Source: Coccinella septempunctata (taxonomy: Eukaryota > Arthropoda > Insecta > Coleoptera > Coccinellidae). From it: a stretch of 64,000 bases of DNA. The notes beneath the pieces were generated by a model, which worked only from the letters and a program-made list of their open reading frames with translations, was not told where the DNA came from and made no database searches. Positions 48,601 to 60,600 of this stretch are shown here, in pieces (the stretch's first letter is position 1; every line of letters begins with the position of its first letter). The translations under genes and the position numbers were made by a program. The stretch is from assembly GCF_907165205.1 (NCBI RefSeq), contig NC_058195.1, positions 6,944,001 through 7,008,000 on the forward strand, in the 5' to 3' direction.

Positions 48601-51600
48601 TGATTGGAGGGTCTAAGCCGAGAGTGGCGACGCAAGAAGTCGAAGCCAAGATCGAGAAATTGAAGAAGGAGCAGCCCGGTATCTTCTCCTGGGAAATCAG
48701 AGACAGGCTCATCAAGGTAAAGTTGTTGGAAAAGCTTAGAATTGTTTACTAACTACTATAGGAGCAAACCCCTTCATATTAGGTCATGTGAGAACCTCAC
48801 ATGATGATCCATTCCGAGTATAATGTATCATTAGCAACTCCTTTATTATTGCTGGAAGCTTTTTTGGCCTTTCCTTGTCCTTGGCAATGTTCTATAGACG
48901 ATCCATTTGTTTCAGGAGGGAGTCTGTGACAAAAACTCCGCACCATCTGTCAGTTCGATCAGCAGACTTCTCCGTGGAGGAAGGAAAGATGACCCAGAAA
49001 GAAAAAATCATTCCATCGATGGCATTCTTGGTGAGTACCTTCAGATCAGTCTAGGCACTCTCCTAGACTCCCTGCCTCTTAAAAATGTCACAAATAAGGT
49101 ATCATACATGATAATGAACGAATAATACGAACCACCAGAAGAAGATTAAAACCAGAACCAAAACACTGAAGGAACTTTTGATCAAAATACGTCTGGAGAG
49201 AATCCATTGTCAAATAAACAGTAATACTTGATCCAGGTGAATCAAATCTCAATCAAATGCCAAAATGGTTTTTGCAAAGTTTGGTCACCCTATCTCCAGT
49301 CCTTTCTGGATTTCACTAGAGCATAGAATAGTACAAGTTTCTAGTAAACTCACAGAAGATTCTCGTGGGTAAATTTCACAAAAACGAAGCTAATAGATCT
49401 TGTAACGTCTTCGAATTTGAGGGAACTTATTCAGGTTCTCCACATACCTACCAATTAAAAACGTCGCTTTATACCTCGATAAATTATACAGAAGTATATG
49501 CATCGTGAGTAATGAAACATGAAACTGTTGTGGACGTGGCATGAGATTATGGGAAAATGCAAATTCAGAGATGCGACAGTACCTCATGAATAATCCACCA
49601 TTGAATTTATGCGAGTCTTACGGCTTGGTGTGCAGGTGCTTCGAAAGTGCATTATTATAATTAAAATTGGAAATCTCGTGCGCCTGAAGACGTTAAATTT
49701 GACAGGGCGCGTTGTCCTGGACCTCTTTTTGGTACCTATCTCTTGAAGGTAGCGCTTTTTACAGCAATCGTTTGGAGGTACTGCTTGATCGTGTAACTTG
49801 CTTCAGTGACAGAATGATAAACAGCAGAATTGACAGTCGACGCTAAAACAACAAGGCTACCATAACCTGCTGACGTATGATCTATCATTCATATTCATCT
49901 AAATCAGTCTAGTAGTTTTCGATTTACGTTCGAACAAGTGAAGATCCTCGCTCAGGCTTTCGTTCAATGTTTTTTATGTAAAAATATGAGCAGTTCAGCT
50001 AGATACGGTGACATATTGGGAAAAAACATCGCATAACCTACGCGGAAACCCAAAATCGACGTCGAACAAAGACCTCACAAGTTGCGGACGAAGAAGTGCC
50101 TGACGTATCTCGGCATACCTTCATTCTGGCTGATTTAATGACTGGGACACGGATGCACAATCTTATTATTACGTCGCATTAAAGCTTATTGAACCTTAAT
50201 CGCCCTGCCTGATTGAATTTCATGTTCGTGAATTATATTCAAGCTTCCAGCTACTCGCTACTCCTTCGAAAATTCGGTTTGCGACTTTTTTCTTCGTTTT
50301 TCGCGAATCCGCTATCGGATAAACCATACCTGTTTGGTATTTGTCGACGTTTTCGTTAGAAATGTATACCAAATTCAAAACGATTGAAACATTTTATGGA
50401 TGAATGTTTAACAGCCATCTTTCAATCTACATATTGAAATGACATTGACGTTTCTACTGTCAATCTCTCTGTCAAACACAGAATACCAACATAAGGACCA
50501 AATTTTTCCGCATAATTGACGAAGTTTCGAATATGGACGGGCGAAAAGATCAACCTATATTCGCGGTATGAAAAAAATTTAACCTCAAAGCTCCGTCGCT
50601 GGATGATGCTGTCCCAACAGAATCCAAAGGGTATAATTACATAAGCGGCATGAAAAATAATTTACCGGGTGTTCAATCTCGGACCGTATTAACATGCCAA
50701 GACAGTAGCGACTACCAATTATCGTAATTAATTAACCATGGGAAAATCAAACATAATTGAGTGGCTTCTTGAATATTTCACGCCATAGCATTTAATGAAT
50801 GACCAGCGGTGTGCATTTAGAAAAAAGTGTAAATGACAAATGTCAGATAATAAGCGAGGCGATGAGCCCGTTCCCCGAGGGTGATGTTTTTCTCGTTTTA
50901 ACGTCAATCTCCGGGATATTATCGATTTTCGATACGACTGGCGACTGACAAGAGCTTAGATCATAGGCAGGTAGAGTTGTTAGCTCTTCCTCCAGTATTC
51001 TGGAACATTCAAGGTTAACAAGCCAGGTTGTTTCGTCGCCTATCGATTTACCCACCCCTGAGGCCATAGATGTTCATAAATCTTTTTATAACGTCTCACA
51101 ATGATTCTGACATAAGTCGGAATATCGTGACAAATACTGACAGAGCGATCAGATCAGGTCTATTGTTCACTGGCTCTTTTTTCGTTGAGAAAAGATCAAA
51201 AAAGCTTGAAAAAAATTGATATTTTTGACCAAACGCAAATGTGAACAAATCGACGATCACAGAATAAACTTCGAACTGACGTTTCCATCGAATGAAGGTT
51301 AACGTCAGTTTGACAAAAAACAGATTGGCATCGATCACAGACATGGTTGTACAGTACCGATTCGACTCATAGAAGAGAGAGTCGTTTTTGGTCTTGGTAT
51401 GGATAAAAGTCATTTCATAAAAGTTTTCTTGGGGCCAAATGGGCCTGTGGAGGTAGATCTACTGGGAAGGTGTATGTTCTGGCCTACTAGTTGATAGAAA
51501 CGTTGCGAAAGCCATTTCAGCGTACTCCGGAAGCAAGTACCTTTTGTTATTGCTCCATTCTACAGCCAAAAAGAACAACAGATGGCATATTGAACATAGC

Positions 51601-54600
51601 GCCTCTTGCTAGCCCAAAACCTGGTCTGTGGTATAGGAAAATGAACCTATAATAAAGAGTTTTACGCGCAAGACGATAACGAAAAAGAAACACCATGGAG
51701 GAATCTTCCAGGACTGGATCATTCCAAATAGTTCCTTCGGAGTTTTGATACTGTGAGATCTGAGAAGTATTTGGATCACAGTAGGAACAAGTAACGCCTC
51801 CGCACTGGCTTTCTCATAGGGCATTGCTGCCTCAGGAAGCATATGATGAGAAACTGACCAGTGTAGATTCTGTGAGGAAGAAAATCTTTGAAAGCCTGCA
51901 CAAAGAATGTCTTGGATGAGAATATTTCAGGAGGAATGACAACTTAGCCTGCTTGGAACCCCTTCAGATACTGGAGTTCATTGCAGCTCTGGAGCTGAAG
52001 AGCGAGCTGTATAGATGGCGCAAATGTAAAACAAATCTGGTGGGGGACACAATAAACCTTACCATTCATTCAGTCATTGCTGAATCTCGTTACCGAGAAT
52101 AAATCTACAAAAAGACTAAAAAACCAGACTATCGGTGTGATCAAACTTATGATTTCTTAGGTATACTTGCAACTGAGTGCCCTCCTGTGACTGAAGGGAC
52201 CCAACCGTGACCTACAGATCCTTCCATACTCCGGGCATGGCTAGTCACCAACCAGATCTAGTCGCCGCTGTATACTTCTCGAGTCTTCATTATAACTGTG
52301 GACCAAAGACCTCCACTGAGATCTGCCTAACGCTAGTTGTTCCTAGTTATGATTGGCATTAACTGATTTTAGGGGTTGATGCAGTATATCCTTAAACCGC
52401 TTATACTGGCCTCCTGATTCCGAGCTCCCTCTGTCAATTCGCCATACAGAGCTATTTTGGGGAGTCTTGTGTCTTGCATTGTCAGAAAGTGGCCTCTCCA
52501 TCTGAGTCGGGCCCTGGTTACTACAGTCTCAATTGTGTACAACTCGCGCGTTGCAAGACTTCTGTATTTGAAACTTTGTGGAACCATCCGATGTGCATTT
52601 TAAGTCTTAAATGACGTTGTTGCGTTTGTTCAAGCTGTTTAATATGTTGCCTGTAGGGCGCCCAGCTTTCGCTTTGGTAAAGAAGCGTTTGGAAGACCAC
52701 TGCTTTGTAAACAGCTTTCTTGGTCTTCAGATTGAGGTCGTGATTTTGAAACACTCTGTCCTTTAGCTTCCAGATTCAACTTTTAAAATGAATCCCCCAG
52801 AGATAAATTTCTTTCATTCTTCTTTTCAGGACCCACATCGTCTTGTGACGAAAGTGACACAGAGTCCGAGCCAGGCATACCCCTCAAACGCAAGCAGAGG
52901 AGATCTCGCACCACCTTCACAGGGGAGCAATTAGAGGAGCTCGAAAGGGCGTTCAGCAGAACGCAGTACCCGGACGTGTACGTGCGAGAAGAACTGGCCC
53001 AGAAGACCAAGCTAACCGAAGCCCGCGTCCAAGTGTGGTTCTCGAACCGTCGCGCCAGATACCGCAAACAGTTGAACTCGCAACAGCTCAACACCTTTAA
53101 CGCCATGTCCCTACAGTCCGCTTTTCCGGTACAGCACCAGTATCCAGACCACGGTTTCAACCAGTCCTGGATGCAGCAGAGCTACGCCTCTGCCGCCCTG
53201 CAGGGCTCCGCGCTGGGCAGTTCAGCTCTGTCCGGATCGGCGGCCACGCTCCCATCCTCGCTGGCATCCACCGCGCTTAACCATTCCAGTGCGGCGACGA
53301 ACAATAACAACTCGCCGACGCACAACAACCTGTACAATTCGTACAGTAATTCCAGTCTGGAACAGAATTCTCCCCTGGTCGGAACGAATCAGTTTGGGTA
53401 CAGCATGGGACAGGTGTCGCCCAATCAGCCTAGCCTATCGCCGCAGCAGAATCCGGTTAGGAATTGGTCCAACAACAAGATGGCGGAGAACATTTCCAGC
53501 TGGCACGAAAATTACAGGTATGTACCTCAAGAGATTCTGTGACTTTTCCGAACAGTTTGACAGATGGAAGCTGGATCCGCCATTTTATTTGAAATGAACC
53601 AACTACAAGGTTTGTCGTGTAAGCATCATCCTCGAACATACAGGGTGAGTCTTTAACTCGTACAACTATTTTAACAGTAGATTCTTGAGGTCAAAAGAGG
53701 CACTTTTTTCTATGCCATTTTTTTCGAATCGGCGAAGTTAAAAAGATACAGGCTGTTGAAAAACCATCAAAAATGTTATTTTTAGTTCTAACTCACAAAT
53801 GGTTTTATCGAATGGAATGAATTTCAGCATATAGTTTTTCATCAATTTGATGAATCTTTTTCGAACAAAAGATATCATCCACGTCTTCCAGTTTTCTCAT
53901 TATGACCATTACGTACCATAAAAATACCAAAAATTCAAAGAACCCTTGAAACTAAGTTGGACGCTATCTAGAGAATATTTGAACGTTTTGTGAAATAAAA
54001 GTTTCCTTCATATTTTCTCGTTCAAGGCGTTCGCGCGATGTGCCAGCGGTCGTTTACTCTAATTCTATTTACTTTACAAAAAAAGTTAACAATAAAACTT
54101 TCCTCTTTTTAAGTAGAGCATCTCCTAAAATTATTTAGAACTATACGAAGTGTTTTGTTCCTTCTGCACAGCTATCAACTTCGTTATTTCAAACGGAACA
54201 CCCTATATATTTTTACATTTTTGAATCCCTTGTTGAATTTGAATATGAGTTTGATAACACAACTATGTCTGAATTCTCAACGGTTTTCGAGAAATTTGAC
54301 TTTTTATTAATATTTCGACAGTTTGAGGTACTTACATAAAGGACTATAGCTTAGTCCTTATTTCATGTAATTGATTCAAATTTGGACTCTGTCTTGTCAA
54401 TAAATGAAACACAAAAAAAAATTTCTTTGTTGTGCCATATTATATACAGGGTCCACGAAGACGTAGATCCATTATCAAAACAGAAATTCATGAAAATCTG
54501 AATTTTTTTAAATGGCAACAAATTTTTTTCTTCTGTTCATTATTTGAAACAACTAAAAACGAACAAAAAATGCTTAAATAATGAACAGAAACAATATGGA

Positions 54601-57600
54601 TAGCCCTTTAAAAAATGAAGATTTTGATGAATTTCTGTTTTGATAATGGATGTACGTTTTAGTGGACCCTGTATATAATATGGCACAACAAAGAAAATTT
54701 TTAGTGTTTCATTTATTGACTAGACACAGTCCAAATTTGAATCAATTACATAGAATAGGGACGGAGCTATAGTCCTTCATGTAATTACCTCAAACTGTCA
54801 AAATATTATTAAAGAGTCAAATTTCTCGAAAACCGTTGAAAATTCAGACATAGTTGCGTTATCAAACATATATTTAAATTCAACAAGGAATTCAAAAATG
54901 TGAAAATATATAGGGTGTTCCATTTAAAATAACGATGTTGATAATTGTGCAGATGGAACGAAACACCCTGTAGAGTTTTGAATAATTTTAGGAGGTGCTC
55001 TACTCAAAAAGAGGAAAATTTTATTTGAAACTTTTTCTTGTAAAGTAAATAGAATAAGAGTAATCGACCGCTGACAACCTTGATAATGCGCCGAGTAATT
55101 TGATGTTCAAAAATGAAAATTGGATACTTTGGCTGAATGCAACTGTGTTCAAAAGATCCACAGATGTGCATTGTCATAGATGTAGCTTGTTATTCTGAGG
55201 GGAATATTATTTCTCCAGGGGTGGCAAAGCTTATTATGAAAACTTAAAATGGCTTTATCTTTTTAACAGGGCCGAATCGGAAAAAATGGTATAGGAAAAA
55301 AGTGTTTCTTTTGACCTCAAGAAACTACTGTTAAAAGATTTTTGTGAGTCAAAGACTCGACCTGTATTTTGTGTGAGGGGTATAATATGCATTTTTCTCT
55401 CGATTAGTTGATTATTGTACCTTTCTGCAATTAGGGGATTCTTTTTCAATATCTTCTGGACAAAATGGACCGGCGACTCCGCACGTCGACCTGTTACGCC
55501 ACTGTCGATCTGACGTCGAGCTCAAACCTTGTCATTTGGTATTTTTTGAGTCCCACATGGTCTGCTGGCACTACCAACGTACGCAATCATTGAAAACTCG
55601 ACTAGAATCGCGTTCGCTCCAAATTATACGCTATTGGTTAATGTATTGCCTCGCCGCTCTCTATTTACCAGCTACCGGAATGAATTATGTTTGCACTGTT
55701 CGTTATTAATTGTTTATTAACGGTAATTACTTAACTGCAGAGCGAAGAAGGATACGTCCAGCGCCGGCAACCGATCATTTGGCAGTCATTAGGTAATCGG
55801 CCGTTTCGTATACGCGCGGAGACGTTTTGAAAAATTGGCAAAATGCCATTTTCTGCCACAATGATCGGTTATTAGCTCGGAGAAGAAACGATAAACCGTT
55901 TTGATTCGTGCGAATCGCCGTGGAAGTGTGGAATTTGTTTCTTGGGGAATCGTTCGAAAGTTCCGTTGGAAATGCTACAGTCCTCGATTGACCCGCCGTA
56001 GTGCAAAAATGAAAAAAAAAGAGACAAAGATAAAAGAAAACTTAGGAAAGCTACAACGTCAAATCAGGTGAACAAAATAAGGACCTATATATACTCCATT
56101 CACTTTTGTTTTAGCACTCGGTTGGCCATGGAAATTTGACACATTTCACTCTGTATAGTACGAAAATGTGGGGTTATGACGCTTGTCAAAACATTTTTGG
56201 GTTTTAAATCAGCGCTATGTTGTCCGTTCTGCGTAAAAATCTCTGTAATTACGTATTTTATCAATGGCGTAGCTTGCCTTAGAGGAGCCCTGTATCAAAA
56301 TGTGTTGAGGGGCCCTAAGGAAGGGTGAAGTAAAAATAAAAGTAGCAAAAAATGTTCGATTAGTATCGAAATGATTATACAATAATATACAAACAACATA
56401 AAATGATAAACAAACAAATAATAAACTAACAATACAAAAAATTAAAGATACACTTTTCTAACTTTTATTTCTATTTCAGCAAATCTATTTATCAAATCAG
56501 CCATAGCTGATGACGATTTCAGTTTTTTAAGTTGTTTCCACTCTATTGACAATAATGACATTTCTGAAAGCCGTTCCTGTTCCATAGCTGTCCTCAGATG
56601 ATTTTTGATGAGTTTCAATTTTGAAAAACTCCTTTCAGCGGTTGCAGTTGTAACCGGAAGGGTCAAAAATAAAAGGCATGCAGTAATAACGTCCGGAAAA
56701 CTGGATGCAAGGCTATTGAATTTTATCAGGACTAATTCTAAAAGTTCTTTGGCACGAATTTTCTGAGTTTCAGATTTTAAGTATTCGTATCTATCTGATG
56801 AATGATCAATTCGGTGTAATAAACGGGATTTTGAAATGAATGGTCTTAGCAGTTATTCTCAAAAATGCTATTGTAAAACCTGTAAGAGGTTTTGGATAAC
56901 ATTTTTAGGAATTTTTTGCTTACAGACACTCGGTGGCCCCTAAAGCCTGGGGGCCCCGTATCACTGATACCGCTGATACCGCGGTAGCTACGCCCCTGTA
57001 TTTTATGATAATGTCGAATCACTTCAGAAATATGTGATGAATATAATTGACGTTTATATTAACTGATTGAAGGCATGCCAAATCTAGTTATTCGCATGGA
57101 AAATACAAGAGATCAGATTTAAATATATTTATTTTTGCTATGAAAGAAAATTGAATTATTGACACATAATATGCAGTAGCTTGAGGAGAGTTGATGTTGG
57201 ATATCTTCTTTGGCCAAAGGTTGAAGCCGTTACATCAGTTGTAGATTTCAAAAAAATCAACCCGAAGATGAAATGCATCTGATGCAATGGTAGAAAATGG
57301 GTATCTCTCGAAGGAATTAACGGATAATTACAATAATGTTAAATTATTCAACAAAAATCATCTTGCATCAATAAAAGTCAAAAGAATTAAAGGAAGTAAT
57401 TACTCTCCCCAGAGCCCATAACGAATTCGATTTTTTCAATTTTTTTGATAAAAAAACTAAGAAAAAACAATATTATAATGAAATGAAAAGGAGAGATTCC
57501 TTGTACAATTTTAAGAAAAAATATGGGACTGCAAATGCTACCTAGAGATACCTACACAGTACAGGGTGTTATTTGAAGTCTCAATTTGAAATTTCAATTG

Positions 57601-60600
57601 TTCTTTCAATTACTATCAGTCTAAGACAGCCTTTGGGCCAATCGAGTGCTAAAACGAAAGTGAATGGAGTATACAAATGATATTTCTGAAGTAGATACTC
57701 TGAGGTATACACCGAATTCACCAAAAATATGTTTCGCTCTCAAGAATATTCCAAAGACCTTCAATGAAGATGAACAGCACTGTCAACAATTTCCCCCAGC
57801 GAGCTCAAGACCAAATCTTGGCTCGGCAACGTGGACATAATTGCAAACCCGAGGAACTTCATCTGAATAATTCACCACTCCTGGCAATTAATGCATGTCG
57901 GTCGGTTTTTAATGAATGAGTCCGCCTCTGGTTTCTGGACCTCGATGCCTCTTATTAAGGCGGGAATAATTGATCTCGCAAAAATACGGAAAGTCTCGGT
58001 TTGCGGGGGATATCCTCAGTGCGATCGCCGCTACGCAAACACTTCCTGCATCGGGGAAAAATCGAAGCCAGGTTAAAAATGTGCGCCTTTGGCGAAAGAA
58101 CTTTCGACGTTTTTCAGCAGCGCTTTCTCCTTCGTTCGGCGTGTTTGGACGGCAAAGGAAAACGCACGCCCACCACCTCCATTCATTCGTACCAGATCGA
58201 TTTTTCTGTCGATGCTTTCATCGGGTAGAAAACTTTTCAGGACTGATGAAGTGGGACCCAAACATCGAGGGAAATGATACATGTTAACTATGAACGTTTT
58301 GAGGCTTTTGGTCCGAGCATCAGCCAAGTTTTTCCATTAATTTCAACTGTGTGTTATCATTCTGTCGGGTTTTCTTCGAAAAAATCGGAAAAGTTGGGAA
58401 CCCTTCAAGTTTTCATAGAGGTATGCAATAGAAATAGGTGGTTCTTTTTCGGTCTTCTACAAAAGCTTTGCAGATTCATTTTTTATATCCGTTAATATCT
58501 TAAATCAGAATTATATCAGAATAATTTTGTGTTCGGAGAAGATTCACCACATCAATAAAAACTATACTGCATTCACATTTATTTTAGCAGTCGGTGGCCA
58601 TGAAATAAGTTTCTCAAGATTTTGTAACTAGAACTGAGTAAGGTTGGCACTCATGAAATGTCGTTAATGTCATAACGCCGTTGCCACAACTAATATCAAT
58701 TTTTATCACGAAAATGCCGAAAGTGATTGAAAAAAAGAGACAGGGTTCACGGAAGTGCTATTTAGAATTCAGGTCCGCTCATTCAAATAGTTATACCCTG
58801 ATATTCTAAAATCCACAATACGTCAGACGGTGTTTCATCTGAATCTAAACGACTTATATTTCAGCTGAATATTTCCACAATCAGAAAGATTGTGAATGCA
58901 GAGGATAACAAAGAATTTCCTTTTATTGGGAGACCCAAAAAAGTGGTGACATTTGAGAATTTCATGTTTGAGTGAATTAATGCGAAAAGTTTACTAGAGG
59001 ATTTTCGATGAATGTCATCGTAGAATAAGTTCCCGAAAATTGATTTTTCTATTTTTTCATTTGACTTGTCCTATACATAGTAAATGTCTTAAGGTACCAA
59101 TAAATACCAATAAACAATCAATGATAAACAGGCACAAATACGCGCCAATTGTCCTGTTGATTGAATAGGAATGTCCTATTGAAATGTTTGTAAATGTTAA
59201 AGACACACTCAAGAGTGCTGCATGTTGGTAATTCGATTTATTCATTAAAAATGACATTTGACGTTTTTGTCGACCGATTCGTAACATTGCCATCATAACC
59301 TCGAATTAAATCACCATTTCTATGTTCAATCTTCAGTTTTCCCTTCATTGAAAAGTTGAAATATGCACGAAAATAAATGTAGCAACGTTATTATATTCGC
59401 AAATCAATCATCCGAGCGCAAGGATACTTTTATTCGGCTATGTTCTGACGAAAGGAAAGAATATTGTCACGTTCGTGCTATTAAATTCTGTTATTGGCAA
59501 TTTATGTGTACCTCAATATTTCCCCGGTTTTTTTTTTCTCTGGGAAAATAAGGAAATATCGGTGTTGGACATCCAGATGTCATTGCTAACAATAGAGGTT
59601 CGACAACAATGTATATTATAAAAGGCTGATTTTCTAGTTCGAATTGAAAAAATCGATGTGGCGACAACATAGATGGCAAATAAAACGAAACGGATTTTTG
59701 ATTTGAATCTGTACTTTTAGAGTCTTTAGAGTTCAATGGTTTTGACAAGTGTCATAACCCCACATTTTCCTACTATACTTTATTCACTTTTATTTTAGCA
59801 GTTGGTTGGCCATGGAAATTTGACACATTTCACTCTGTGTAATACGAAAATATGGGGTTATGACGCTTGTCAAAACATTTTTGGGTTTTAAATCAACGCT
59901 ATGTTGCCCGTTCTACGTAAAAGTTTCTGTTATTACGTATTTTATCACAATATCGAATCTCTTCGGAAAATATGTGACGAACATAATTGAAGTTTATACA
60001 AACTGATTGACCAAATCCAGTTAATTGCATGGAAGATACAAGAGATCAGTATAATATCATAATATGTACTAGCTTGAGGAGAGTTAATATTCGTTATCTT
60101 CTTTGGCTTATCCGCTTATATCATTTGTAGATTTCAAAAATATTAACCCGAAGATGAAATGCATATGATGCACTGCTTGGGAATGTGTATCTCCCGAAGG
60201 AATTAACAGATAATTACAAGAATGTTAAATTCTTCAACAAAAATCATCTTGCATCAATATAAGTAGAAGGAATTGAAAGAAGTTTCAATTAAGATGAACT
60301 TCACCTTTGAACAAAAATTTCACATGAATAAACAAGTAACAGGGCAACTTGCGCATATTTGTGGCTATTCATCTTAATACGTTGATGTAATAATAATAAT
60401 TAGGTATTTATTAGTACCTTAAGATATTTACATTGTATAGGACAAGTCAAATGAAAAATAGAAAAATCCATTTTAGGGAACTTATTCTCCGATGACATTT
60501 ATCGAAAATCCTGTAGTAAACTTTTCGCATTGATTCACTCAAACATAAAATTCTCAAATGCCACCACTTTTTTAGGTGTCCCAATAGAAGGAAATTCTTT

